Source of the DNA: JBMNKL01 sp050952225
GTDB taxonomy: Bacteria > Bacillota > Clostridia > Acetivibrionales > DTU013
Assembly: GCA_050952225.1 (NCBI GenBank)
Contig: JBMNKL010000003.1
Span: 124,001-188,000 of the forward strand
Direction of reading: 5' to 3'
Length of the DNA stretch: 64,000 bases
The notes under the pieces are model-generated. The model was not told where the DNA came from. It saw only the letters and a program-made list of their open reading frames with translations, and ran no database searches. Made by a program: the position numbers and the translations under genes. Positions 44,814 through 52,824 of this stretch are shown piece after piece (the first letter of the stretch is position 1; each line of letters opens with the position of its first letter).

Positions 44814-44852
44814 GGGTGCCGGCACATTTCCAGGAGTCGGCACCCTGTTTTT
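44814..44852 (+). terminator. Terminator after ppdK
   Basis: GGGTGCCG pairs with CGGCACCC across a 16-base loop, followed by TGTTTTTG. Confidence 0.85.
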
Positions 44853-44981
44853 GTATAGTATGGTTATTAGTGCCGCCCGGTTTGCAATAAAGTCCAGGGC
44901 CGCCTTTTCAACAAGCTGCTTCCTGAGAGAGTTGTGCTCGTGTAACTACATTAACTGACGGTCAAGGAGGAGAAATATTAA

Positions 44982-45923
44982 ATGGTATTTTTTAATTCTA
45001 TCGGAAGCATTTTTACGATTATCATAATAATTGGGGCAGGGTATATTTTAACACGTGTCGGCTGGTTCAACGAATCCACCGGCAGCTTGTTTTCCAGGAT
45101 GGTTTTGAATATTTCGCTGCCGTGTTACTTATTGTACAATATTACTTCAACATTTGAGAGAGACGAATTGATTGGTATGGCAGGTAACCTGGCAACACCT
45201 GTTATATCGATTGGCGTCAGCTATATTTTGTCAATAGCGGCAAGCTATATCCTAAGGGTTGATAGAAGCAGAAGAGGTGTATACCGTTCCATGTTTTTTG
45301 CATCCAATGCCATGTTTATTGGCCTGCCGGTGAATATTGCGCTGTTTGGAGAAGAAAGCGTTCCTTACGTGTTGTTGTATTATCTCGCCAATACAAGCAT
45401 TTATTGGACGATAGGAGTGTATGAAATCAGCGGGGATAATCCGGAAACAAGAAGAAAGCTGCTTAGTGCAGGTTCGATAAGAAGAGTTTTCAATCCCGCT
45501 ATTTGCTGTTTCCTGGCAGGAGTGGCTATTGTGCTTGCCGGTTTTGAATTGCCGAAGTTTATTCATGATAGTTTAAAATATATCGGCAATATGACAACTC
45601 CGCTGGCAATGTTCTTTACAGGCATCGCGTTGCATTCCGTCAAGTGGGACGGCATCAGGGTCAATAAGGATATGATTTCGCTGGTTATAGCCCGCTCAGT
45701 TATTTGTCCGGTGCTGATTATGCTGCTGAACAGGGTATTTCTTGTGCCGGAAATGATGGGAGCTGTTTTTGTTATACAGGCTGCGATGCCGGTTATTACG
45801 AGCACTTCTGTTGTTGCAAAGGTATATGGGTCAGATTACAAGTTTGCAGCTGTGATGTCGGCTGTTACGACTGCAACAAGCCTGGTTGTCATCCCGTTTT
45901 ACATGTGGTTTATGGGGCGGTAA
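44982..45923 (+). CDS. AEC (auxin efflux carrier) family transporter
   Basis: A 313-residue membrane protein with about ten hydrophobic segments in two repeats, starting GSIFTIIIIIGAGYILTRVGWFN. Conserved family parts are NISLPCYLLYNI, SNAMFIGLPVNIALFGEE and the C-terminal QAAMPVITSTSVVAKVYG with the unwound helix. Bacterial members carry organic acids such as malate; the substrate here cannot be told. AAGGAGGAG precedes the ATG. Confidence 0.9.
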   Translation: MVFFNSIGSIFTIIIIIGAGYILTRVGWFNESTGSLFSRMVLNISLPCYLLYNITSTFERDELIGMAGNLATPVISIGVSYILSIAASYILRVDRSRRGVYRSMFFASNAMFIGLPVNIALFGEESVPYVLLYYLANTSIYWTIGVYEISGDNPETRRKLLSAGSIRRVFNPAICCFLAGVAIVLAGFELPKFIHDSLKYIGNMTTPLAMFFTGIALHSVKWDGIRVNKDMISLVIARSVICPVLIMLLNRVFLVPEMMGAVFVIQAAMPVITSTSVVAKVYGSDYKFAAVMSAVTTATSLVVIPFYMWFMGR

Positions 45924-46013
45924 ATATAACAGGGGACGAGTTCGTTATCATTGACAAAAATCATGTAGTAATTTCCTTGCCGATTTGATAAAATGTTTAT
46001 ACAAAAGAGGTGT

Positions 46014-46493
46014 ATGAATGTGGAAGAAAAGATATTCGAACTGTTGACCAAGATGTATAGCGAATTCTCCAGCCGGTTTGATGGAGTAGAAAACAGACTT
46101 GATGGAATAGAGAACAGGCTTGATGGAGTAGAGAACAGGCTTGATGGAGTAGAAAACAGACTTGATGGAATAGAGAACAGGCTTGATGGAGTAGAGAACA
46201 GGCTTGATGGAGTAGAGAACAGGCTTGATGGAGTAGAGAACAGGCTTGATGGAGTAGAGAACAGGCTTGATGGAGTAGAGAACAGGCTTGATGGATTAGA
46301 GAACAGACTGAGAAAAGTTGAAACTCTGATTGAGAATGACATAAAAAAAGACATAAGTGCGCTATATGACGGATATAAACTGACTTATGATAAAGTTGAG
46401 AGTATCGAAAAAACTGTGAATGGAATCTTAGTAACAGTTGACAGGCACGACGCAGAAATCCGCTTATTAAAGGCGAGACACCAGATGGCCTGA
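46014..46493 (+). CDS. Coiled-coil protein with eleven tandem heptads
   Basis: A 159-residue protein with no enzyme motif. After a 21-residue lead (NVEEKIFELLTKMYSEF) come eleven copies of the seven-residue unit (F/L)DG(V/I/L)ENR, then a further coiled-coil tail (KVETLIENDIKKDISALYDGYKLTYDKVESIEKTVNGILVTVDRHDAEIRLLKARHQ). Hydrophobic residues at a and d positions predict one long parallel coiled coil, probably a trimer or dimer with exposed charge. Similar tails occur in many small clostridial proteins of unknown role. Start is ATG 46014 or GTG 46020; AAGAGG lies just upstream. Confidence 0.8.
   Translation: MNVEEKIFELLTKMYSEFSSRFDGVENRLDGIENRLDGVENRLDGVENRLDGIENRLDGVENRLDGVENRLDGVENRLDGVENRLDGVENRLDGLENRLRKVETLIENDIKKDISALYDGYKLTYDKVESIEKTVNGILVTVDRHDAEIRLLKARHQMA
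46077..46307 (+). repeat. Tandem 21-base repeat, 11 copies
   Basis: Eleven units close to CTTGATGGAGTAGAGAACAG, nearly identical at DNA level including third positions, with only GTA/ATA and AGG/AGA changes. Such identity suggests recent expansion and length variation between strains. No spacers, so not CRISPR. Confidence 0.95.
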
Positions 46494-46653
46494 TGCAGCG
46501 GGTCAATTGAAATGGTAAATTCCACTTTGCAAAAGTAATTTCAACGTTTATCATTCTTCCTGATTTGCAAAACTAAATGTATGGATTCAGGGTTGCAATA
46601 ACATTTTTCAAATGACCGCAGCAAATTAACGCTATCTTTCATAACAGTAGCTA

Positions 46654-46683
46654 TTGCATTTCACTTGTTCCATATGCTATAAT
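46654..46683 (+). promoter_or_regulatory. Promoter of tRNA-Gln
   Basis: TTGCAT, an 18-base spacer and TGCTATAAT (extended -10), about 35 bases before the tRNA. Confidence 0.7.
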
Positions 46684-46718
46684 AACCTCTGTCACGGAAA
46701 AATGATTATAAATAACAT

Positions 46719-46792
46719 TGCGGGATTGTGTAAAGGTAGCACTACTGACTCTGGATCAGTCTGTGAGGGTTCGAATCCTTCTCCCGCAGCCA
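46719..46792 (+). tRNA. tRNA-Gln (anticodon CTG)
   Basis: A 74-base cloverleaf including an encoded CCA. The acceptor stem is TGCGGGA/TCCCGCA with discriminator G; the anticodon stem ACTGA/TCAGT closes the loop CTCTGGA with anticodon CTG; the T-loop GGTTCGAATCC is standard. It reads CAG. It stands alone with its own promoter and terminator. Confidence 0.95.
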
Positions 46793-46830
46793 ATCAACTT
46801 CACACAAATATCTATATCAATACGGTCAGG

Positions 46831-46862
46831 GAATACGCGTATTTCGCGTATTCTTATGTTTT
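46831..46862. terminator. Bidirectional terminator between tRNA-Gln and the L,D-transpeptidase gene
   Basis: GAATACGCG/CGCGTATTC, a perfect 9-base stem with a TATTT loop, followed by TTATGTTTT on the + strand. It would end both converging transcripts. Confidence 0.6.
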
Positions 46863-46903
46863 AGCCTAAATTAATCTTCGTAGATGCAGAATTGTGAGCG
46901 TCT

Positions 46904-48097
46904 TTATGTCAACAAGCACGCCGACAGCCTGTAAGTATCCGGCAGGACCGTTCTCTCTTTTGGGAGGAAGCTCTCATTGTCCTGCTCCGGTTCCGGTGTT
47001 TCTGCTCCCGGTGTTTTCACTGCAGGTGCTTCTTTACCAGCAAGCCCTTCTTTTTCGTTTGGCGTTTCACCGTCCGTGGAGCCCGAATCTCCTCCAGGCA
47101 ATTTCTCATTAGTATAACTTATATCCCTGTTGTGATTATTTCCATCCGGGGAAGAAGAATTACCGGTTGACGGGGCCGATAAAACAGTGCCAGGTGAAAC
47201 AGTACCGTTGATTTTCCCGGTCCCGGTCTCGGCTGTTTCCATGGCAATTCCGTACTCAGGCTGGATTACGCCCCATTCTTCAAGCTTGCCGTCGGTGCCT
47301 ATCCATACCGGGGCGGACAGCGGGACGACGTCAAACAGTTCCTCTGCATCAGAATTGATCATGCGGATGCAGCCATGGGATACATTTTTCCCGATTGAAT
47401 ACGGCTCGTTATTGCCATGGATTCCAAGAGTCCTGCCGTCCTTGTATGAGAGACCGAGCCACCTGTAGCCAAGCGGGTTTTCCGGTACTCCTCCTTTGAC
47501 AGGTTTCGCGTAGCCGCCTCCGCCCCAATATGGATTTTTTATTTTATTTGCGACAGTAAACTTGCCGTCCGGTGTAAGCGAAGCAGGATTGCCGATAGCA
47601 ACGGGGTATTTCTGGAGCACGATGCTGTTCTTGTAAAGGGTAAGTATTCTTTTCGATTTATTGATTGTTATCCATATTCCATCCGTAGGCGGTTTTTTTA
47701 TAAGGTCATCGCCGGCCGGAACGCCTGTTGCCAAACGAAGCGCCATAATATTATGGCACTTGTCGTTCCACAACCCGTTCACTTCAAGGTTGCAGTTGCT
47801 TTGAAACCTTAGTATTGCGTTTCTCAGGTTAAGCTTCCCATCCTTGGTTTCATCCTTGTAAAACCCCATTTTTTTCAATTCTTCTTTATAGTCATAAGCC
47901 GGCTGCTCCGTCAAGTTTTTGTCCGCTGATGCAACGGCGGTTTTCTTTTCAACGGCAGCTTGCGTTTCACGGGAAGTTTGCATTTGTATATTAACAACAG
48001 ACGGTTGAAATCGAACAAACACAGGAACGGGCGTTTCGGACAGGGCCGGTTGGTTCAGGTGCAAAAACAAGCATAGCAGCATTAGTGTATGCAACAT
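46904..48097 (-). CDS. L,D-transpeptidase (YkuD domain) with N-terminal peptidoglycan-binding-like domain
   Basis: A 397-residue secreted enzyme that forms 3-3 cross-links or attaches groups to peptidoglycan. Residues 1-20 are a signal peptide. Residues 66-125 resemble a peptidoglycan-binding domain (LKKMGFYK, LRNAILRFQSNCNLEVNGLW). The YkuD domain spans about 140-270 with His227 in GIHGNN and the catalytic block SHGCIRM (His241, Cys243, Arg245). The last 120 residues are a Pro/Gly/Ser/Glu-rich, probably disordered tail, which is uncommon. It is preceded by a consensus promoter at 48285-48313 and a leader of nearly 180 bases containing a terminator-like hairpin. Confidence 0.93.
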   Translation of the reverse strand: MLHTLMLLCLFLHLNQPALSETPVPVFVRFQPSVVNIQMQTSRETQAAVEKKTAVASADKNLTEQPAYDYKEELKKMGFYKDETKDGKLNLRNAILRFQSNCNLEVNGLWNDKCHNIMALRLATGVPAGDDLIKKPPTDGIWITINKSKRILTLYKNSIVLQKYPVAIGNPASLTPDGKFTVANKIKNPYWGGGGYAKPVKGGVPENPLGYRWLGLSYKDGRTLGIHGNNEPYSIGKNVSHGCIRMINSDAEELFDVVPLSAPVWIGTDGKLEEWGVIQPEYGIAMETAETGTGKINGTVSPGTVLSAPSTGNSSSPDGNNHNRDISYTNEKLPGGDSGSTDGETPNEKEGLAGKEAPAVKTPGAETPEPEQDNESFLPKERTVLPDTYRLSACLLT

Positions 48098-48193
48098 TAT
48101 TTCCTCCGGAATTATTTTCTCTGGATGGCTTTTTTATATATATGAACAGGTAAAGAAAATATTACTGTATTGTGATAATGGCGCATAAAAGAA

Positions 48194-48220
48194 ATACAGA
48201 GCCCTTTTAAGGCTCTGTAT
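48194..48220 (-). promoter_or_regulatory. Terminator-like hairpin in the L,D-transpeptidase leader (possible attenuator)
   Basis: Read on the minus strand, ATACAGAGCC pairs with GGCTCTGTAT around TTAAAAG and is followed by TTCTTTTATG. A second GGCTCT occurs about 40 bases earlier in the same leader (plus-strand 48258-48263) and could pair with the 5' arm instead, as an anti-terminator. No known riboswitch core is recognised. Confidence 0.5.
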
Positions 48221-48284
48221 TATTTCGGCTGTATATTTTATCCGGGTAAAACAAAAGAGAGCCGTTCACCGAACGAGTAAGTCT

Positions 48285-48313
48285 ATTATACTAGTGCTGT
48301 TTTACCATGTCAA
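48285..48313 (-). promoter_or_regulatory. Consensus promoter of the L,D-transpeptidase gene
   Basis: On the minus strand a perfect TTGACA, 17-base spacer, TATAAT. It is the best match to sigma-A consensus in the window; about 180 bases of leader follow. Confidence 0.85.
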
Positions 48314-48453
48314 TATGCAAACGGTCCTATTTTTTTAAGCGTCGTTTATTGTTCCCCGGGCTGCAGCAACATGTATGAACCGGTTTATACCATGAATATT
48401 GGACAGATCCTTATGTCTTGGACAGCAAGTGTCATGGATTTGAAATAATTGCT

Positions 48454-48483
48454 TTGCAAATACTTTATAAAGAATGCTATAAT
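48454..48483 (+). promoter_or_regulatory. Promoter of the RNase J gene
   Basis: TTGCAA, an 18-base spacer and TGCTATAAT (extended -10). The predicted transcript start, near 48490, is a few bases before the hairpin at 48495. Confidence 0.7.
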
Positions 48484-48494
48484 ATGTGAGAGTG

Positions 48495-48538
48495 TCGCCC
48501 CGCATATTAAAAGCGCCGTAACGCTTTTGCCGGGGCGA
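48495..48538 (+). promoter_or_regulatory. Hairpin at the predicted 5' end of the RNase J mRNA
   Basis: TCGCCCCG pairs with CGGGGCGA, enclosing a second stem AAAAGCG/CGCTTTT. Being almost at the transcript's first base, it should block 5'-end entry of exonucleases such as RNase J itself. It is not a terminator, since no T-run follows and the gene starts 60 bases later. Confidence 0.65.
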
Positions 48539-48601
48539 TGCAAATAATGTGCGCATGAAAAATCGGGAAAACTAATATATAAATTTTTTGGAGGTTATGT
48601 A

Positions 48602-50278
48602 GTGGCAAAAGCAAAAGCAAAAGATAAAGAGAAGTTAAAGGTAATTCCGCTTGGCGGGTTGCAGGAAATAGGAAAGAATATAACTGTTTTTGAGTACGGC
48701 GATGATATAATTGTTGTGGATTGCGGCATGGCTTTCCCGGAAGACGATATGCTCGGAATTGATATCGTTATTCCCGACATTTCTTACCTGATAAAGAACA
48801 AGGAAAAAGTCAAGGGTATTGTTCTGACTCACGGGCATGAAGACCATATAGGCGGGATGCCTTATTTGCTTAAGGAAATTAATGTGCCTGTTTACGGGAC
48901 CCGGTTGACGCTGGGATTGCTGAAGTACAAGCTGGAGGAGCATGGATTGCTTTCCACGGCTGAGCTGGTGGATGTAGAACCGGGGGATACAGTGCGAATG
49001 GGTGTTTTTAAGGTCGAATTCATAAGATCGACCCATAGCATAGCTGATACAGTGGCGCTTGCTTTGCATACGCCTGTTGGTGTCGTGGTGCACACATCGG
49101 ATTTCAAAATCGATTATACCCCTATAGTGGGCGAACCGATAGACCTTGCAAGGCTGTCTGAGCTCGGAAAAAAAGGCGTGCTCCTGCTTATGTGCGACAG
49201 TACTAACGTGGAACGGCCCGGGTTTACAATGTCGGAAAAGACGGTTGGAGACACTTTTGAAGAAATATTTATGAATGCAAGAAGCAGGATTATTGTAGCC
49301 AGTTTTGCTTCCAATATCCACAGGGTACAGCAGGTTATCAGCGCTGCACAGAAATTTAACAGGAAGGTATCCGTGGTAGGAAGGAGCATGGTGAACGTTG
49401 TAAACGTGGCAATGGAGCTGGGGTACCTAAATGTGCCCGATGGTATAATGATCGATATTGATTTGATTGACAAGTACCCTCCTGACAGGCTTGTAATTAT
49501 TACGACCGGGAGCCAGGGCGAGCCGATGGCCGCGTTGTCAAGGATAGCTGCTTCCGAGCACAAAAAAGTGGAAATCGAGCCCGGAGACCTGGTTATTATT
49601 TCCGCTTCTCCCATACCCGGTAATGAAAAACCGATTATAAAGGTCATAAACGAGCTTTTCAAAAAAGGAGCCAATGTCATTTACGAAAAGCTGGCCGATG
49701 TGCATGTGTCAGGACATGCCTGCCAGGAAGAATTGAAACTGATACACAACCTGGTGAAGCCGAAATATTTCATGCCTGTCCATGGTGAATACAGGCATTT
49801 GAAACAGCATGCAAACCTGGCTGCCGGGCTTGGAATGAAGCCCGAAAACATTTTTATGATGGAAATAGGGAAGGTCCTGGAACTGGATTCAAGGTCTGTC
49901 AGGATTAATGGCGCGGTTTCGTCCGGGAGAGTGCTGGTTGACGGCCTCGGCGTCGGCGATGTAGGCAGTATAGTGCTTAGGGACAGGAAGCTCCTTTCGC
50001 AGGACGGCTTGATCGTAATCGTTATTACTACCGAAAAGGAATCAGGCCAGTTAATAGCCGGGCCTGACATTATTTCAAGAGGTTTCGTGTATGTAAGGGA
50101 GTCCGGGGATCTTATCGAAGATGCGCGTGAAGTTGTTAAAATGACGCTGGCGAAATGCGAAGGCAGAAAGAATGACTGGCCGGCTAAAAAAGGTATCATC
50201 AAGGATGAACTGAGAGCGTACCTTTTTGAAAAAACAAAACGAAAACCAATGATACTCCCGATTATAGTTGAAATCTGA
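48602..50278 (+). CDS. rnj: Ribonuclease J
   Basis: A 558-residue metallo-beta-lactamase/beta-CASP nuclease with endo- and 5'-3' exonuclease action on RNA. Metal motif THGHEDH is at residues 76-82; HTSDFKIDYTP, CDSTNVERPG, GRSMVN and the beta-CASP end HVSGHACQEELK and MPVHGEYRH follow. The start is GTG with TTGGAGG upstream; the first ten residues are Lys-rich. Whether it is RNase J1 or J2 cannot be told. It converges on tyrS with only 9 bases between stop codons and no terminator. Confidence 0.95.
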   Translation: MAKAKAKDKEKLKVIPLGGLQEIGKNITVFEYGDDIIVVDCGMAFPEDDMLGIDIVIPDISYLIKNKEKVKGIVLTHGHEDHIGGMPYLLKEINVPVYGTRLTLGLLKYKLEEHGLLSTAELVDVEPGDTVRMGVFKVEFIRSTHSIADTVALALHTPVGVVVHTSDFKIDYTPIVGEPIDLARLSELGKKGVLLLMCDSTNVERPGFTMSEKTVGDTFEEIFMNARSRIIVASFASNIHRVQQVISAAQKFNRKVSVVGRSMVNVVNVAMELGYLNVPDGIMIDIDLIDKYPPDRLVIITTGSQGEPMAALSRIAASEHKKVEIEPGDLVIISASPIPGNEKPIIKVINELFKKGANVIYEKLADVHVSGHACQEELKLIHNLVKPKYFMPVHGEYRHLKQHANLAAGLGMKPENIFMMEIGKVLELDSRSVRINGAVSSGRVLVDGLGVGDVGSIVLRDRKLLSQDGLIVIVITTEKESGQLIAGPDIISRGFVYVRESGDLIEDAREVVKMTLAKCEGRKNDWPAKKGIIKDELRAYLFEKTKRKPMILPIIVEI

Positions 50279-50287
50279 CACCGGCCG

Positions 50288-51520
50288 TCAACTGCGAAGG
50301 ATAACTTTGTGGTAGGTCTTCTTACCCTTTTTTATGATGAGTTCGCCGTTTATAAACATATCCTTGCTTATTGCATGGTTGAAGCTGAATACCGGGTTTT
50401 CATCAATATAGATGCCGCCCTGCTGGATAAGCCTGCGTCCTTCGCTTCTCGATGGCGCCAGCCCGGTACGCACAACGAGATCGAGTATGTTAAGGCCGCT
50501 GTCAAGTTCTTCTTTTGCTATCTCGGTCGAAGGCATGCCGCTTGTGTTGCCGCCGACCCCAAATAGTGCCTCGGCGGCCTGCCTGGCTTTTACAGCTTCC
50601 TCTTCGCCATGCACCAGTTTTGTTACTTCATATGCAAGTACTTTTTTTGCTTCGTTGATTTGCTCATTTTTCAGCGCTGCAAGTTTCTCAATTTCATCCA
50701 TTGGGAGGAATGTCAATAACTTCAGGCAATTGACAACGTCGGTGTCGTCTATGTTTCTCCAGTACTGGTAAAAATCATAAGGGGACGTTTTTTGGGCATC
50801 AAGCCAGAGGGCGCCTTTCTCCGTTTTCCCCATTTTTTTGCCCTCGCTTGTAGTTAAAAGCTTGAACGTCATGCCGTAAGCTTCTTTGCCTTCTACCCGC
50901 CTTATCAGGTCAATGCCACCGAGTATGTTGGACCATTGGTCGTCCCCGCCCAGTTGCATGATGCAGTCGTATTCCTTGTTTAATACGAGGAAATCATAGC
51001 TTTGCATGAGCATGTAGTTGAATTCAATGAATGTCAGTCCTTTTTCCAGCCTGGATTTGAAACATTCGGCGGTAAGCATCCTGTTTACCGAGAAATGGAC
51101 GCCGATTTCCCTTAAGAAATCTATATAGTTGAGTTTCAAAAGCCATTCTGAGTTGTCTACCATTAAGGCCCGGTGGTTTGAAAAATCTATAAACCTGGAA
51201 ATCTGTTTTTTAAAACATTCAGAGTTGTGCCTGATTGTTTCCGGTGTCATCATTTTACGCATATCAGTCCTGCCGGACGGGTCGCCGACCATTGCGGTCC
51301 CGCCTCCAATCAGCACAATGGGCCTGTGCCCGGCTCTTTGCATGTGGGCCATAACCATTAATTGTACAAAATGTCCTACATGCAGGCTGTCGGCAGTAGG
51401 ATCAAAACCTATGTAAAAAGTGATTTTTTGGCTTTCAAGAAGGTCTTTGATTTTTTCCTCATGTGTAAGCTGGGCAATGAAGTCTCTCTCTTTCAATATT
51501 TCAAATACACTGCTTGCCAT
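50288..51520 (-). CDS. tyrS: Tyrosyl-tRNA synthetase
   Basis: A 410-residue class I enzyme. HVGH at 47-50 is the HIGH signature, GFDPTADSLHVGH the family block, and KKMGKTEKGA holds the KMSKS-type loop. The last 70 residues form an S4 RNA-binding domain (GLAPSRSEGRRLIQQGGIYI). The KMGKT form and length suggest the TyrZ-like/Gram-negative-like subgroup rather than Bacillus TyrS. Promoter at 51553-51581 leaves about a 25-base leader, so no T-box control. Confidence 0.96.
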   Translation of the reverse strand: MASSVFEILKERDFIAQLTHEEKIKDLLESQKITFYIGFDPTADSLHVGHFVQLMVMAHMQRAGHRPIVLIGGGTAMVGDPSGRTDMRKMMTPETIRHNSECFKKQISRFIDFSNHRALMVDNSEWLLKLNYIDFLREIGVHFSVNRMLTAECFKSRLEKGLTFIEFNYMLMQSYDFLVLNKEYDCIMQLGGDDQWSNILGGIDLIRRVEGKEAYGMTFKLLTTSEGKKMGKTEKGALWLDAQKTSPYDFYQYWRNIDDTDVVNCLKLLTFLPMDEIEKLAALKNEQINEAKKVLAYEVTKLVHGEEEAVKARQAAEALFGVGGNTSGMPSTEIAKEELDSGLNILDLVVRTGLAPSRSEGRRLIQQGGIYIDENPVFSFNHAISKDMFINGELIIKKGKKTYHKVILRS

Positions 51521-51552
51521 AGAACCTTACCTCGCCGTCGTTGTTTTTGTGT

Positions 51553-51581
51553 ATTTTATCATACCGTCAGAGGCAATTCAA
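51553..51581 (-). promoter_or_regulatory. Promoter of tyrS
   Basis: On the minus strand TTGAAT, a 17-base spacer and TAAAAT, close before the start codon. Confidence 0.7.
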
Positions 51582-51658
51582 GGCTGTTCAACCGGATATG
51601 GCTCTGAATAGGCTTTGTAGAACTTTTTCTAAAAATTGGCTTCTATAATAATTTTAGA

Positions 51659-51691
51659 GGGCTTGTATGCCGGTTTTTGGCTTACAAGCCC
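51659..51691. other. Strong hairpin in the gap between tyrS and the membrane protein gene
   Basis: GGGCTTGTA pairs with TACAAGCCC, with an inner GCC/GGC pair around a T-rich loop. No T-run on either strand. The 374-base gap 51521-51894 otherwise holds the tyrS promoter and the terminator at 51807-51830. Confidence 0.5.
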
Positions 51692-51806
51692 ATGATTACA
51701 CCATAATAAAAAATGCCGGGCATTATCTTTCCATGGATGGGTAAAAATGTAAAAATATTAGTCTATCCCTGCCTATATCCCAGAGTTTATACTTGAGCGC
51801 AACAGT

Positions 51807-51830
51807 AAAAAAAGGCCGGTCATCCCGGCC
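51807..51830 (-). terminator. Terminator after the membrane protein gene (minus strand)
   Basis: Read on the minus strand, GGCCGG pairs with CCGGCC around GATGA and is followed by seven T. Confidence 0.88.
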
Positions 51831-51894
51831 CATGGTTCACATTTGTCGTATAGCGTTTTTTGCTATATGCTTTGTATTACGAGACAGGCATGGG

Positions 51895-52701
51895 TTATGC
51901 AATAACGGTTCTGCCTGTTATATCACGGTAGAATGAAATATAAAATACAATCAGGATGAATGTTTGTGCAGCCGGTATTATGCTGAAGATAACCGGACCG
52001 AGCAGCGGAATAATATTAATAAAGCTAAAGATGGCACCTATAATTGACGCTGCGATAGCTACAAGCAGGTAAATACCTAATACGGTCCAGAAAGAGCTTT
52101 TTACGATTTCCACCGATTTCTTGGCTGCTGCGACCAGGTCCAGGCTGTCAATGACCATCCCGGAAAACCACAAGCACAAAAATGTGTTTAAAACCAAGCC
52201 GGCTATAAATAATACAATAACCGCAAGGAATACCAATGCTATGCCAATCGGGCCAAGTACGGATGCAATCAGCCCAAACAGCAACAGTAACAGGAATGAA
52301 ACTAAGAAGAAAATTCCAAAGACAACCGTTTGACCGACAAAATACATAAGGTACCTGACAAAGTTGTCCTTCAGAGCTTCACCCGTATCGGTAAGGTTTG
52401 CATTGCCTGTTTCGAAACTTTTATTTACCAGACCATAAGATATGGGATAGATGGCAAACTGGACCAGGAATGAGACAATGCCCCCGCCTGCTGCCACCGC
52501 AGTGATAATTCCGAGGACCAGTTTCATCAGCCGTTCAGGGTTGCCAAGGCCGCCGCTTGTCAACATGCTTGAAATAGCGCCGAGGCTTAGCGCGGAACCG
52601 GTGCTTCCGATTAATGCCGCAAGTACTTTCAGGACATAAAGCGGAAATATAAGCATCCAATTCCTGACCGAAAAATTAAATACATTTACCAGGTATTTCA
52701 T
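51895..52701 (-). CDS. Multispanning membrane protein of unknown function
   Basis: A 268-residue, very hydrophobic protein with about six transmembrane segments and two Gly/Pro-breaking motifs (LLGPVIFSIIPAAQTFI near the end). Residues 60-85 and 185-215 are the main hydrophilic loops; AAAKKSVEIVKSSFWTVLG is a pattern seen in clostridial DUF-type membrane proteins with a glycerophosphodiesterase-like membrane domain. It ends with FYRDITGRTVIA. No transport or enzyme motif is visible. It is a single gene with its own terminator. Confidence 0.75.
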   Translation of the reverse strand: MKYLVNVFNFSVRNWMLIFPLYVLKVLAALIGSTGSALSLGAISSMLTSGGLGNPERLMKLVLGIITAVAAGGGIVSFLVQFAIYPISYGLVNKSFETGNANLTDTGEALKDNFVRYLMYFVGQTVVFGIFFLVSFLLLLLFGLIASVLGPIGIALVFLAVIVLFIAGLVLNTFLCLWFSGMVIDSLDLVAAAKKSVEIVKSSFWTVLGIYLLVAIAASIIGAIFSFINIIPLLGPVIFSIIPAAQTFILIVFYISFYRDITGRTVIA

Positions 52702-52824
52702 ATAACACCTCGTTTTATATATACTTATTTATTCTACATAGTAATAAATATTTATTTAATGGAAACTGAAATATAAATAGCCTTTTTTATCTATATTTAG
52801 CTGCTTCCCGGAATATGTATTTTT

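Noticed and set aside
46077..46307. Candidate CRISPR array
   Set aside because: The 21-base units are directly adjacent with no unique spacers and are in a coding frame.
45899..46354. Minus-strand frame with Ser-Leu-Phe-Ser-Thr-Pro repeats
   Set aside because: Reverse reading of the 21-base repeats of the coiled-coil gene, which has the better start, ribosome site and heptad logic.
48100..48300. c-di-AMP (ydaO) riboswitch before the L,D-transpeptidase gene
   Set aside because: These often precede wall enzymes, but the leader before the hairpin is too short and none of the conserved blocks is present.
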